Source of the DNA: Shinella sumterensis
GTDB taxonomy: Bacteria; Pseudomonadota; Alphaproteobacteria; Rhizobiales; Rhizobiaceae
Reading direction: 5' to 3'
Length of the DNA stretch: 64,000 nt
Assembly (NCBI RefSeq): GCF_004514425.2
Contig: NZ_MYFN02000008.1
Coordinates: forward strand, 62,001-126,000
Position numbers and translations under genes: made by a program. Under the pieces are notes generated by a model. The model did not search any database. It worked only from the letters and a program-made list of their open reading frames with translations, and had not been told where the DNA came from. The stretch's first letter is position 1; each line of letters begins with the position of its first letter. Positions 25,313 to 34,288 of the stretch are shown one piece after another.

Positions 25313-27250
25313 CTACCAGCCGCCGCCGCCACCGCCGCCACCGCCGCCGCCGGAGAAACCGCCGCCCGACGAGAAGCCGGAGGACGAGCTTTTCGGCGGA
25401 TCCGGCAGCGAGGATTGCATGGTGCCGGCCATCGACCCGGCGAAATTGCCCATCCGGTCGGAGAAGCGGCCCGACGAGAAACCATCGCCATGATACCAGC
25501 CGGGCTGGTAGGCAGCGGCCGCCGCGCCCGCAGCCGCGGCCGACAGCAGCCAGCGGTCGAAGGTCTGCGACCAGGGTTTTTCCACGCCGAGCGCCACCGC
25601 ATAGGGCAGCAGCGTCTCGAAATGGCGGGGGGACATTTCCGGCGCGCCGGCCATGTTCATGCGGTCCTTCTCGGCAAGCGTCAGATACTGGCGCAGTCCC
25701 TCGATGCCATCCATCATCCTGCGTCCGAGCGGCGTGGGTGCGCCCATCAGGAAGAAGAAGACGATATTGGCGACGACGATGCCGCCGACCGCAACGAAAA
25801 GCGGCATCTCGCCGGCCGCCTCGGCCTCGGCGAAGACCGCAAGCGCAATGCCTCCGAACACGGTCAGGAGCACGAAGCTGACAAAGGCGATCATGGCCAC
25901 GGCGAGGATGCGCGCGCCGAGCGTTTTGGCCTGCCGCAGACTGCGGCCCAGCGCCATGGCGAAGATCGAAACGAAGACGGCGGCGAAGACCGGCAGGATG
26001 ACGAGGGCAGCACCCTCCTCCGGCAGGGAGCCGAAGATCAGCAGCGCGACAAGGCAGGCGAGCGACAGGAGGATACCGCCGATCACCTGCGGCCAGTTCG
26101 CCAGATAATATTTGTGGCGGTGCTCCTTTTCCATGGCATCGCGGAAACTGCCGCCGAGCGTCTGCACCCGTTTGCCGTTCGCCTTCTCGATGACGAAATC
26201 GCCGCCATCCGACGGCAACGCGGCAAACAGGACAGCCTCGCCGGTGGGCAGCGCGCCGGAAGGCGATTTGCCCGTACGGCTGACGACGATGGATTTCTTG
26301 AGATCCTTCAGTTCGACGAGGCCCTTGACGGCAAGGCTGAGGAAAGCCGCGGCGACGGCCGTCCAACCCTGCCCGCCAAAGCCCTTGCCATCGATATAGT
26401 TGACGAGTGCCGGCGAAATGCCCTCCGGCGCATCCCAGCGCGGCACCATGACGCCGGGCGGCGGATCGCGCCCCACGGAAAGCCACGCCCAGAGATAATA
26501 GCCGACGACGAGCACGAGCCCGCCGAAGGAGAGGAAGAGATTGCGGTTGTCGCTGAAGAACAGCGCGCGCTCCTCCTCGGGCGTCGGTTTGTCGATGCTG
26601 CCCGCCGGCATCTTCACGGCGATCGTCAGGCCCTCATAGGGCGCGAGCGCCCGCGTCGTTTCGAACAGCGCGCGGTTGCCGCGGTTTTCGGCGCGCGCAT
26701 TCTTGTCGCCGGAGCCGAACTCCCCGGTGAAGGCGGTCAGCTCCTGCGCCGTGACGCCCGCAGGCAACGTGACGGCAGCGCTCGCCGCGCGGATGGGGAA
26801 GGCCCATTCCGTGCCGGTCACGTTCCAGTAGAGCTCGTCATGGGTATCGAAGAAGCGGATCTGCCGCGTCGTCTCGTAGGTCAGCCGGTATTCGTGAAAG
26901 CCCGGCGACAGCAGCCTGTCGCTCGAGCCGAAATAGATGCGCACACCCCGGCGGATGGTTTCCGTGCGATAGGGCTCGGGCTGGCCGTCGCGCTCGACGC
27001 TCAGCACCTTGAACCCCACCTCGCGCCCGTGGCCACCGGCATCCGTGAAGGTGAGCGGGAAATCGCGATAGATGCCGCGACGGATCTTGTCGCCCTCGGC
27101 ATGGACCCGCATCGTCTCCGTCACGGTCAGGACGCCGTTCTTGGCCACCGTGATGTCGGAATGGTAGCGGTCGAAATATTCTTCCGCCTGTGCGGCGCCC
27201 CCGACCAGCAGGCACAGCCACAACGTCAGGAAAGCCACGATCCGCGCCAT
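25313..27250 (-). CDS. DUF2207 membrane protein with poly-Gly tail
   Basis: 645-aa membrane protein. A signal peptide (about residues 1-22) precedes an extracytoplasmic beta-rich DUF2207 domain (about 25-220). Membrane helices follow at about 230-252, 385-405, 410-435, 445-470 and 480-500, then a cytoplasmic part. The C-terminus (about 620-645) is Ser/Gly-rich and ends in an uninterrupted run of glycines and a Trp, encoded by GCC/CCG repeats near 25316-25370. It follows lemA by 14 bp. DUF2207-LemA pairing is common, but the biochemical function is unknown. Confidence 0.85.
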   Translation of the reverse strand: MARIVAFLTLWLCLLVGGAAQAEEYFDRYHSDITVAKNGVLTVTETMRVHAEGDKIRRGIYRDFPLTFTDAGGHGREVGFKVLSVERDGQPEPYRTETIRRGVRIYFGSSDRLLSPGFHEYRLTYETTRQIRFFDTHDELYWNVTGTEWAFPIRAASAAVTLPAGVTAQELTAFTGEFGSGDKNARAENRGNRALFETTRALAPYEGLTIAVKMPAGSIDKPTPEEERALFFSDNRNLFLSFGGLVLVVGYYLWAWLSVGRDPPPGVMVPRWDAPEGISPALVNYIDGKGFGGQGWTAVAAAFLSLAVKGLVELKDLKKSIVVSRTGKSPSGALPTGEAVLFAALPSDGGDFVIEKANGKRVQTLGGSFRDAMEKEHRHKYYLANWPQVIGGILLSLACLVALLIFGSLPEEGAALVILPVFAAVFVSIFAMALGRSLRQAKTLGARILAVAMIAFVSFVLLTVFGGIALAVFAEAEAAGEMPLFVAVGGIVVANIVFFFLMGAPTPLGRRMMDGIEGLRQYLTLAEKDRMNMAGAPEMSPRHFETLLPYAVALGVEKPWSQTFDRWLLSAAAAGAAAAAYQPGWYHGDGFSSGRFSDRMGNFAGSMAGTMQSSLPDPPKSSSSGFSSGGGFSGGGGGGGGGGGW

Positions 27251-27264
27251 GGGGGTCTCCGGTA

Positions 27265-27813
27265 TCAGAACTTCACGCTCGGCACGGCCCTGTCGGCCGG
27301 GTTGTCGATCTCGAAATAGGGCGCCTTTTCGAATTTGAAGACGCTGGCCACGAGATTGGAGGGAAAGCTCTCGACCTTGACGTTGAGGTCGCGCGCCGCG
27401 CCGTTGTAGTAGCGCCGCGACATCTGGATCTCGCCTTCGATGGTCTCCAGCGTCTGCTGCAATTCGGCGAAGTTCTGGTTGGCCTTGAGGTCGGGATAGG
27501 CCTCGGCGAGCGCGAAGATGCGGCCGAGCGCCTGGCTCAGCATGCCCTCGGCCTGGGCGCGGCCGGCGACATCGCCCGCCGGCACCGCCTGCGCGCGGTT
27601 GCGCAGTTCCACGACCTTTTCCAGCGTTTCCTTCTCGTGCGCGGCATAGCCTTTGACGGTTTCGAGCAGGTTGGGGATGAGATCGGCGCGGCGCTTCAGC
27701 TGCACGTCGATGCCCGACCAGGCCTCTTCCTTCACCTGCCGCGCGCGCACGAGGCCGTTGTAGATGACGATGGCGTAGATGACGACCACCGCCGCAATTG
27801 CCAGACCGATCAT
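27265..27813 (-). CDS. lemA: LemA family protein
   Basis: 182-aa protein with one N-terminal membrane anchor (about residues 2-22) and a helical LemA domain. The typical family run is EEAWSGIDVQLKRRADLIPN (about residues 34-53), followed by LLETVKGYA and the C-terminal FEIDNPADRAVPSVKF. It is upstream of and co-directional with the DUF2207 gene (14-bp gap), so the two probably form one envelope complex. Molecular role is unknown. Confidence 0.93.
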   Translation of the reverse strand: MIGLAIAAVVVIYAIVIYNGLVRARQVKEEAWSGIDVQLKRRADLIPNLLETVKGYAAHEKETLEKVVELRNRAQAVPAGDVAGRAQAEGMLSQALGRIFALAEAYPDLKANQNFAELQQTLETIEGEIQMSRRYYNGAARDLNVKVESFPSNLVASVFKFEKAPYFEIDNPADRAVPSVKF

Positions 27814-27979
27814 GGGCTTCTCCGCTCCTTCATGGCGTTTGCAGCGACCTTAGCATCGAACGCGCGGCTGGAAAGCCCCTTGCGGACGATGCCGGCGGCC
27901 TTGTCACCGGGGGAACCGCGCGCGGCGGCACTTTGCCCGATAGTGGCTTCATCGCCAACCGAACCTTGAAGCCGCCGCC

Positions 27980-28177
27980 ATGAAAGCCCTTGCCCTCATG
28001 CTCAACGTCCTCGGCTTCACCGCTCTCTTCCTCGCCTACACGATGGGTGCGGCGATCGACCGGCCGACGGGTGTGCGCCGCGCGCTCCAGACCTATGCCG
28101 GCCAGCTGCCGACCGGCGCCTTCCCGACGCTCAAGCCGGTCTGGGAACTGGGCGTGAAGGTCACGACCGTCGCCTGA
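27980..28177 (+). CDS. Small single-pass membrane protein
   Basis: 65-aa protein with one hydrophobic segment (about residues 4-25) followed by a short polar tail. No family is recognised. It has an independent transcription unit: 166 bp upstream separates it from the divergent lemA gene, and a textbook terminator starts 9 bp after the stop. The terminator and clean codon usage support expression. Confidence 0.6.
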   Translation: MKALALMLNVLGFTALFLAYTMGAAIDRPTGVRRALQTYAGQLPTGAFPTLKPVWELGVKVTTVA

Positions 28178-28186
28178 GCCGAAAGA

Positions 28187-28218
28187 AAAAAGCCATCCGG
28201 CCTGGCGGATGGCTTTTT
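28187..28218 (+). terminator. Rho-independent terminator
   Basis: Perfect 13-bp stem AAAAAGCCATCCG / CGGATGGCTTTTT with the loop GCCTGG and a T-run on the plus strand. It ends the small membrane protein gene, and its symmetric A/T arms could also act on the minus strand for glyQ. Confidence 0.9.
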
Positions 28219-28265
28219 GCTAGGTAGCGCATTTGAGTGTCGCCCGGACGGCGTATCCGCTCTGT

Positions 28266-28349
28266 CGTCACCCTCGGGCTTGACCCGAGGATCCATCCAC
28301 ATCCGCTGAGTTTGCCGCGTGGATCCTCGGGCCAAGCCCGAGGATGACG
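28266..28349. repeat. Nested palindromic intergenic repeat (REP-like)
   Basis: Two arms of about 30 bp in inverted orientation (28266-28300 and 28319-28349). Each arm contains its own smaller palindrome (CCTCGGG-CTTGA-CCCGAGG and CCTCGGG-CCAAG-CCCGAGG). It sits downstream of glyQ and of the small membrane gene. This sequence type is a familiar mobile-like intergenic palindrome in alphaproteobacteria, and it can fold into a cruciform or an RNA hairpin protecting mRNA 3' ends. Confidence 0.8.
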
Positions 28350-28390
28350 GAGGAGACGTACAGTGGCGCCGGCAACAGAGAGACCGACCC

Positions 28391-29347
28391 TCAGGCCGCG
28401 TCCTTGTTCCAGTTCGCCCCGCCGGCATCCGTCAGCAGGAAAGCTTCGCCGCAGGCCTTGGCGAGCGTGCGCACGCGCAGGATATAGCTCTGGCGCTCGG
28501 TGACAGAGATCACACCGCGGGCATCGAGCAGGTTGAAGACGTGGCTGGCCTTGATGCACTGGTCATAGGCCGGCAGCACGCATTTATGCAGGGCGTTGCC
28601 ATCGCCCGGCGCACCGGCGGCGAGCAGGGCCTGGCACTCCTTTTCCGCATCGATGAAGTGGCGGTGCAGCATGGCCGTGTCGGCATATTCGAAGTTGAAG
28701 CGGGAATATTCCTGCTCGGCCTGCAGGAAGACATCGCCATAGGTGATCTTCTCGTCGCCCTCGCGGCCATTGAAGTTCAGGTCGTAGACGTTGTCGACGC
28801 CCTGCACATACATGGCGAGGCGTTCGAGGCCGTAGGTCAGTTCGCCGGCGACCGGCGCGCATTCGATGCCGCAGACCTGCTGGAAATAGGTGAACTGCGA
28901 GACTTCCATGCCGTCGCACCAGCATTCCCAGCCGAGGCCCCAGGCACCGAGCGTCGGGCTTTCCCAGTCGTCCTCGACGAAGCGCACATCATGCAGGAGC
29001 GGGTCGAGGCCGATGGCGGCGAGCGAGCCGAGATAGAGCTCCTGAAGGTTCGACGGGTTCGGCTTCAGGATGACCTGGTACTGGTAATAGTGCTGGAGGC
29101 GATTCGGGTTCTCGCCATAACGGCCGTCCGACGGGCGGCGCGAGGGCTGCACATAGGCGGCCCGCCACGGGCGCGGTCCGAGCGCGCGCAGCGTGGTTGC
29201 CGGATGGAACGTTCCCGCACCCACTTCCATGTCGTAGGGCTGGAGCACCGCGCAACCCTTGTCCGCCCAGTAGTTATGCAAGGTCAGGATCAGCGCCTGA
29301 AAGGAGCGGGTCGGGTTCATGTGATCAGGCAGGGCGGCAGAGGTCAT
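28391..29347 (-). CDS. glyQ: Glycyl-tRNA synthetase alpha subunit
   Basis: Catalytic alpha chain of the bacterial alpha2beta2 glycyl-tRNA synthetase, about 309-318 aa. The signature region near the N-terminus includes [20 protein letters not shown] (about residues 16-35), [19 protein letters not shown] (about 43-61) and [20 protein letters not shown] (about 64-83). ATG 29347 gives 318 aa; ATG 29320 (MNPTRSF) matches many homologues and is a real alternative. The beta subunit gene glyS is not next to it: the downstream 170 bp holds only the palindromic repeat, followed by a gene on the opposite strand. Confidence 0.97.
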   Translation of the reverse strand: MTSAALPDHMNPTRSFQALILTLHNYWADKGCAVLQPYDMEVGAGTFHPATTLRALGPRPWRAAYVQPSRRPSDGRYGENPNRLQHYYQYQVILKPNPSNLQELYLGSLAAIGLDPLLHDVRFVEDDWESPTLGAWGLGWECWCDGMEVSQFTYFQQVCGIECAPVAGELTYGLERLAMYVQGVDNVYDLNFNGREGDEKITYGDVFLQAEQEYSRFNFEYADTAMLHRHFIDAEKECQALLAAGAPGDGNALHKCVLPAYDQCIKASHVFNLLDARGVISVTERQSYILRVRTLAKACGEAFLLTDAGGANWNKDAA

Positions 29348-29420
29348 CGGTCATGTCCGGACATTCATAGAAGCTGGCGGACTGGTGCCACGATGCGCCG
29401 GAAGGGTCAAGGGAAAGAGG

Positions 29421-29522
29421 ATTAGGCGTTGGGCAATAGGCAGTAGGCAATAGGTGTGAAATCGTCCGGCGAAATCTTGTACGAGCCGCCTAAACCCTAC
29501 TGCCTACTGCCTATCGCCTCCC
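29421..29522. repeat. Inverted arrays of a 7-bp repeat (TAGGCAA/TAGGCAG)
   Basis: Between the epimerase stop and glyQ, positions 29430-29454 contain consecutive heptamers of the type AATAGGC/AGTAGGC. Positions 29495-29519 contain their reverse complement. The two arrays can pair over about 24 bases with a loop of about 40. It lies 3' of the epimerase gene and 5' of glyQ, so it could act as terminator, mRNA stabiliser or simple repeat expansion. Confidence 0.75.
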
Positions 29523-29523
29523 T

Positions 29524-30594
29524 TCAATGCCGCTCCAGCGAGCGGAAGAGGCCCGATCCGGCCGTCTGCGTGACGACCTGCACGCGTTGTGGTGCGAGGT
29601 CGGGCACCTGTGCGAGGCGGCGGCGTGCGCCGCCGGGAATGCGCGCGCCATACCAAGCGGCAAGCGCCGGCAGTTCTCCGTGAAGCGATCCCTTCGCCTG
29701 CCAGCCGAGCGCTTTCAGCGCGCTCGTATCGAGCGGCGGGCGGCTGGCATTCTTCGGGCGGCCGGCAACGAAGCTTACGCCGGCAACCGGGTCCTGCACC
29801 GTCTCCAGCACCATGCGCGCGACGGAGAGAATATCGACGGGGTCTTCGCCCGCGACATTGTAGGTGGCGTTTTCCGCGCCGTTGGTGACGACGGTGCGCA
29901 GCGCCGTGCAGAAATCCGCGATCGTCAGGAAGCTGCGGCGTTGCAGGCCGTCGCCATGTACCGGCAGCGGGCGGCCGACGGCCGCCAGTTCCAGGAAGCG
30001 CGGCAACAGCTTCTCCACGTTCTGGCGCGTGCCGATCAGGTTGACGGGCCGCAGCACGCGGATATCGAGGCCGAAGGAGCGGGTCAGGCCGGCGATCAGC
30101 ATTTCGGCCGCGGCCTTGGAGGCGCCATAGGGATTGTCGGGCATCAGCGGCGAACGCTCGCCGGCCGGCGCGTTCTCGCCCGATCCATAGACTTCGGCCG
30201 AACTGATATGAATCATCAGCGGCACGCTGCGCCGTCCCATCGCCTCGACCAGCACCTGCGTGCCCAGCGCATTGGCGAGCGTGAAGCGCTCGGGAACCGA
30301 AAAGGCGCGTTCGACATGGCTTTCGGCGGCGGCATGCACCACCAGATCGGCCCCTTTCAGCACTTCCGTCACCAGGTCGAGATTGCAGACATCGCCTTGC
30401 TGGATCGTCACGCGCCCGGAGCGCAGGGCCGCATCGAGATGCGACATGTCGGCGGCATAGGTGAAGGCATCGAGCACGCGGATGCGCGCCATCGGACAAT
30501 GGGCCAGAAGATCGTCGACGATATGGGAGCCGACAAAGCCGGCGCCACCCGTCACGACGATGGTGCGGATATGGTCGAGGTTGAGCGAGGCCAT
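29524..30594 (-). CDS. NAD-dependent epimerase/dehydratase (extended SDR)
   Basis: Nucleotide-sugar modifying enzyme, 356 aa, similar to dTDP-glucose 4,6-dehydratase/UDP-sugar epimerase types. The NAD motif is VTGGAGFVGSHIVDDLL (about residues 13-29), with SSAEVYGSG (about 126-134) and the catalytic YxxxK in NPYGASKAAAE (about 150-160). ATG 30594 has GGAG 8 bases upstream; an upstream ATG (30627) lacks conserved residues after it. It stands alone, without glycosyltransferase neighbours, so the sugar and pathway (surface polysaccharide is likely) cannot be assigned. Confidence 0.85.
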   Translation of the reverse strand: MASLNLDHIRTIVVTGGAGFVGSHIVDDLLAHCPMARIRVLDAFTYAADMSHLDAALRSGRVTIQQGDVCNLDLVTEVLKGADLVVHAAAESHVERAFSVPERFTLANALGTQVLVEAMGRRSVPLMIHISSAEVYGSGENAPAGERSPLMPDNPYGASKAAAEMLIAGLTRSFGLDIRVLRPVNLIGTRQNVEKLLPRFLELAAVGRPLPVHGDGLQRRSFLTIADFCTALRTVVTNGAENATYNVAGEDPVDILSVARMVLETVQDPVAGVSFVAGRPKNASRPPLDTSALKALGWQAKGSLHGELPALAAWYGARIPGGARRRLAQVPDLAPQRVQVVTQTAGSGLFRSLERH

Positions 30595-30805
30595 GGTGGT
30601 ACTCCGATCAGCGCAGGCGCATTGCAATCCGCCTTCATGGCGGCCATGCCCTCAGGATCGGCCGTTACGCGCGCGGGCTCAACACGCGCCGGCGTTGCAC
30701 AGCGATAAATGCGGAATTAACCTTACGAGGCTTGGTTAACGTGCAAAAACAACGCGTAAGCCTTGGTTCCATTGCCCCGGAACGGGATGAAACCGTGCCG
30801 AAACG

Positions 30806-30997
30806 CTACTCGTCGTCGCGGCGTACGCGGTATTCGCCCGTTTCGGGATCCTTGACGAGCGTGCCGGTCGCGCCGGTGCGGCGCTCCTCTTCGGTGCGGC
30901 GGCGCAGGCGGCTCAAACGCTCGGCGTCCGACACGAACTTGCGGTAGCCGTACCAGGCAAGGCCGACGACCAGAAGCAGAAAGATAATCTGGGCCAT
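30806..30997 (-). CDS. Small membrane-anchored protein
   Basis: 63-aa protein with an N-terminal membrane helix (about residues 3-18) and a charged cytoplasmic tail ending in a DPETGEYRVRRDDE stretch. GGGAGG lies just upstream of the ATG. It follows the S49 peptidase gene by 25 bp on the same strand and is probably co-transcribed with it. The tail resembles other small alphaproteobacterial membrane proteins of unknown function, and no role is known. The 210 bp between it and the epimerase start contains TTAACC-type short repeats but no gene. Confidence 0.7.
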   Translation of the reverse strand: MAQIIFLLLVVGLAWYGYRKFVSDAERLSRLRRRTEEERRTGATGTLVKDPETGEYRVRRDDE

Positions 30998-31022
30998 GCC
31001 CTCCCCCGTTGTTCTACGCGCC

Positions 31023-31898
31023 TTATCCGGTGAGGCCGAAGCGGCCCCACAGCGCCTTTTCTTCCGCAAGCTCGGCCACGGCCGAAACACCGGCCGACCC
31101 TATACGGTCTGCCATGTCGAGGGAAAGCCCCCCGACGCCGGGCGTCTTGCGTCCGAACAACCCCTTCGGGGTGGAAACGAGTTCGAGCCGCGTCGTCGGG
31201 CCATAGCGGCGCTTGAGTTCGGAGCGCATATCCGACAGCCCGTCGACAAGCCCGAGCGCGCGGCCGCGGCCACCCGTCCAGAACAGGCCGGAGAAGAGAT
31301 CGGGATCATCCGCAAGACGCGTGCCGCGCCGTGCCTTCACCATGTCGATGAAGACCTGATGGATTTCGAGCTGCAGCGACTTCAGGTATTCGACGTCGCT
31401 TTCGCGCTCCGGCTGGAACGGATCAAGGATCGCCTTGTTGGAGCCGGCCGTGTAGACGCGCCGCTCCACGCCGATCTTCTTGAGCATCTCCGGAAAGCCG
31501 AAGCCGCCCGAGACAACGCCGATCGAGCCGACGATGGAGGTCGGATCGGCGAAGATTTCATCACCGGCGAGCGCGATCATATAGCCGCCGGACGCCGCCA
31601 CATCCTCGACGAAGACAAGGACGTGCTTGTTCTTTTCAACCGCAAGGTCGCGAATGCGCTGGAAGATCAGCCGCGACTGCACCGGCGAGCCGCCGGGCGA
31701 ATTGATGGAGATCGCGACGGCCGGCGCATCCTTGTAGGCGAAGGCCTTTTCGAGGGCGGGAGCGGCGCCCGCGAGGTTCAGCGCCGGGCGAAACTGGCTG
31801 CCGCCGGCCATGATCGCGCCATGCAGCCGGACGACGGGAACGACGACGCCCTCCTTGCGGAACTTCTTCGGCACCAGCCTCTTCAAAAATCCGGCCAT
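31023..31898 (-). CDS. S49 family peptidase (SohB/SppA-like)
   Basis: Serine protease of the SppA/SohB type, 291 aa, with a single protease domain. NSPGGSPVQSRLI (about residues 66-78) lines the active site. The catalytic Ser lies in DVAASGGYMIALAGDEI (about 97-113) and the probable catalytic Lys in AGSNKAILDPF (about 149-159). No N-terminal membrane helix is predicted, unlike full SppA, so a soluble or peripheral enzyme is likely. ATG 31898 is preceded by AGGAG at about 11 bases. It probably shares a transcript with the upstream methyltransferase and DUF2007 genes (76-bp gap). Confidence 0.88.
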   Translation of the reverse strand: MAGFLKRLVPKKFRKEGVVVPVVRLHGAIMAGGSQFRPALNLAGAAPALEKAFAYKDAPAVAISINSPGGSPVQSRLIFQRIRDLAVEKNKHVLVFVEDVAASGGYMIALAGDEIFADPTSIVGSIGVVSGGFGFPEMLKKIGVERRVYTAGSNKAILDPFQPERESDVEYLKSLQLEIHQVFIDMVKARRGTRLADDPDLFSGLFWTGGRGRALGLVDGLSDMRSELKRRYGPTTRLELVSTPKGLFGRKTPGVGGLSLDMADRIGSAGVSAVAELAEEKALWGRFGLTG

Positions 31899-31974
31899 GC
31901 GGGTCGTGTCTCCTGTTCTTTCGTCCGGCTGATGTATGCACGGGACGGCAAAACGCAATGGCGCGCCGGAAAAT

Positions 31975-32781
31975 TCAGGGGCGGGAGAGGCGCGCATAAC
32001 TTGCGCGGCCGTTGTTCAGATCGTTGACGAACGGGCTGAAGGCATGGCCGGGCCCGTCATGCATGACGAGCGGCATGCGCAGGTTCAGCCGGGCGCGCGA
32101 GCCCTTGATCGCCGTCACGAGGATACGCAGCGCACTCTCGCCGGCGCGGGGATGGATCGGCGTGATCTCGATGCCGCCGAAGCGCCGGCCGCAGGCGGCG
32201 ATGATCTCGGCGATGGATTGCGGCCGGGCGATCAGCGAGAGCTGGCCGCCGGGCCTGAGGATGGCGCCGGCCGTGCGGATCCACCGCTCGAACAGGTCGT
32301 CCTCCATGGCGTGGGCCGCCGCCTTCAGCGCATCCGGCGCGCGGCGGTCCGCGGCATCGTTGAAGGGCGGGTTCATGATAACGTGATCGTGATCGTCATC
32401 GGCCAGGCCGGCCGCCACACGGGCCCGGCCGGTCAGCGTCACGTCCGCCTCGAGCACGCTGACACGGCCGGCGAAGGGTGCATTCTCTCCAAGCGCCAGC
32501 GACTTGCGGGCGAAGGCCGCCATGAGCGGCGAGCGCTCGACAAGCAGCACCTGCGCCTTCTCGATGCGGGCCGCGACGGCAAGGCCGGCCGCGCCTGCCC
32601 CCGCGCCGAGATCGGCGACACGCATGGACCCGTCGCCGCTAACCAGCGACGCCAGAAGCATCGCGTCCATGCCCGAACGATGGCCGACGCCCTTCGGCTG
32701 GACGACGTGGAAGCGGCCGTAATGGAAGGCGTCGACGGTTTCCTTGACCGGATTTTCCGGCGCGGGAGACGCCTCGCTCAC
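31975..32781 (-). CDS. tRNA1(Val) A37 N6-methyltransferase-like protein
   Basis: 268-aa class I SAM methyltransferase of the TrmN6/YfiC type. The SAM motif is VADLGAGAGAAGLAVA (about residues 55-70). The base-flipping catalytic motif NPPF (about residues 137-140) is characteristic of N6-adenine/glutamine methyltransferases. The N-terminal DAFHYGRFHVVQPKGVGHRS matches the family. The start overlaps the DUF2007 stop by 4 bp (ATGA). tRNA is the likely substrate by family; direct proof is lacking. Confidence 0.85.
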   Translation of the reverse strand: MSEASPAPENPVKETVDAFHYGRFHVVQPKGVGHRSGMDAMLLASLVSGDGSMRVADLGAGAGAAGLAVAARIEKAQVLLVERSPLMAAFARKSLALGENAPFAGRVSVLEADVTLTGRARVAAGLADDDHDHVIMNPPFNDAADRRAPDALKAAAHAMEDDLFERWIRTAGAILRPGGQLSLIARPQSIAEIIAACGRRFGGIEITPIHPRAGESALRILVTAIKGSRARLNLRMPLVMHDGPGHAFSPFVNDLNNGRASYARLSRP

Positions 32782-32999
32782 GGGCGCAGCTCCGCGGCAA
32801 GCCCGGCGTCGCGGAGAATGCGGCGCGCCTCTTCCTCCCGGTCGCTTTCCACCAGGAAGCGGCGGGGCAGCATGCCAAGCGAGCCTTCAAGGATGCTCAT
32901 CCCCTGATCGGCGATCAGGCAGTGGATGCCGGCCTCCTTCATCAGGCTCTCCGCGAAGGAGAGCAGAACGGCGTCGTTGGTGCGGATCAGTTCGATCAT
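32778..32999 (-). CDS. DUF2007 domain protein
   Basis: 73-aa protein of the DUF2007 (putative signal-transducing) family, a ferredoxin-like fold with the pattern ELIRTNDAVLLSFAESLMKE followed by GIHCLIADQ. It is translationally coupled to the downstream methyltransferase (ATGA overlap) and diverges from the polyprenyl synthase gene across 107 bp. Function is unknown. Confidence 0.85.
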   Translation of the reverse strand: MIELIRTNDAVLLSFAESLMKEAGIHCLIADQGMSILEGSLGMLPRRFLVESDREEEARRILRDAGLAAELRP

Positions 33000-33106
33000 T
33001 CGGGTCTTTTCCAGCCTTAATTCCGGAGGCGGGACAATTCGCCTCTTGCCGCATGAGGCCCCGCTTTCTATTGTCTTTCAACAAAAATGAACAGGAGTCC
33101 GGGCAT

Positions 33107-34123
33107 TTGGGCGTCGTGATACCGCTTGAAGAAGGCAAAAACAAACAGGCATCGGTGAAGCCGCTCGTCGACCTTACAAAAGCCGACATAGAACGGGTGA
33201 ACCAGCTCATCCTGTCGAAAGCCGGTTCCGACGTGCAGATGATCCCCGAGGTCGCAAACCACCTCATCTCCTCCGGCGGCAAGCGCCTGCGCCCGATGCT
33301 GACGCTCGCAGCGGCCTCCATGTTCGGCTATGGCGGCGACCATCACATCAAGCTCGCGACCAGCGTCGAGTTCATGCACACCGCCACGCTGCTGCATGAC
33401 GACGTGGTCGACGAAAGCGACCTGCGCCGCGGAAAATCCACCGCCCGCATGATCTGGGGCAACCAGGCAAGCGTGCTCGTCGGCGACTTCCTGCTCGGCC
33501 AGGCCTTCAAGATGATGGTCGAGGTTGGCTCGCTGGAGGCACTGGATGTTCTCTCGACCGCCGCCACCGTGATCGCCGAGGGCGAGGTTCTCCAGCTATC
33601 CGTCGCCAAGAACATGGAGACGACCGAGGACGACTATCTGGAAGTGATCCGCGCCAAGACGGCCGCGCTGTTCGCCGCCGCCGCCGAAGTGGGTCCGATC
33701 ATCGCCAATACCGGCAAGGCCGAACGCAACGCGCTGAAGTCCTACGGCATGAATCTCGGCCTCGCCTTCCAGCTGGTCGACGACGCGCTCGATTATGGCG
33801 GCAAGGCCGCGGACCTGGGCAAGAACACCGGCGACGATTTCCGCGAGGGCAAGATCACGCTGCCGGTCATCCTGGCATGGCGTCGCGGCACGGCCGAAGA
33901 CCGCGCCTTCTGGCGCGAGGCGATCGAGGGCGGCAAGAGCGACGACGCCAATCTGGAGCGCGCGTTCGGCCTCATCACCCGCTATGGCGGCCTGACGGAC
34001 ACGATCGCGCGCGCGCAGCATTACGGCATGATCGCCCGCGATGCGCTCGCACCTCTTCCGGCAAGTCCCTGGAAGGACGCACTGCTCGAAGTCATCGACT
34101 TCTCGATCGCCCGCGTGAGCTGA
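33107..34123 (+). CDS. Polyprenyl (octa/decaprenyl) diphosphate synthase
   Basis: trans-Isoprenyl diphosphate synthase building the ubiquinone side chain by adding isopentenyl diphosphate units. The 338-aa protein has the first Asp-rich motif HDDVVDESDLRRG (about residues 96-108), the second DDALDY (about 225-230) and GGKRLRP (about 58-64). TTG 33107 is chosen: AGGAG lies 9 bases upstream and the N-terminus (GVVIPLEEGKNK) matches rhizobial homologues; the frame is open further upstream without homology. In Rhizobiaceae the product is usually decaprenyl, but chain length cannot be read safely here. Confidence 0.93.
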   Translation: MGVVIPLEEGKNKQASVKPLVDLTKADIERVNQLILSKAGSDVQMIPEVANHLISSGGKRLRPMLTLAAASMFGYGGDHHIKLATSVEFMHTATLLHDDVVDESDLRRGKSTARMIWGNQASVLVGDFLLGQAFKMMVEVGSLEALDVLSTAATVIAEGEVLQLSVAKNMETTEDDYLEVIRAKTAALFAAAAEVGPIIANTGKAERNALKSYGMNLGLAFQLVDDALDYGGKAADLGKNTGDDFREGKITLPVILAWRRGTAEDRAFWREAIEGGKSDDANLERAFGLITRYGGLTDTIARAQHYGMIARDALAPLPASPWKDALLEVIDFSIARVS

Positions 34124-34288
34124 CCGCATTCGGCCAAATCCGGCGTGGCAGGATTATCTTGCCGCGCCGCGCCAAAAAAGCCATTCTCTGCCGTCATGAG
34201 TCCATGACTGATTTGGGCGCTATCGTGGCGGGACGTGCCGCGCTGGGCGCCGGGGCGACCTTCATACCTTCCGGTGAAAGGCATTTTG

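Noticed and set aside
25415-27319. Long plus-strand open frame of 634 codons
   Set aside because: Antisense of the DUF2207 gene and part of lemA; composition is typical of a shadow frame and no motif is seen.
29370-29395. Sigma54-like TGGCAC element on the minus strand upstream of glyQ
   Set aside because: The downstream TTGC half is missing at the required spacing.
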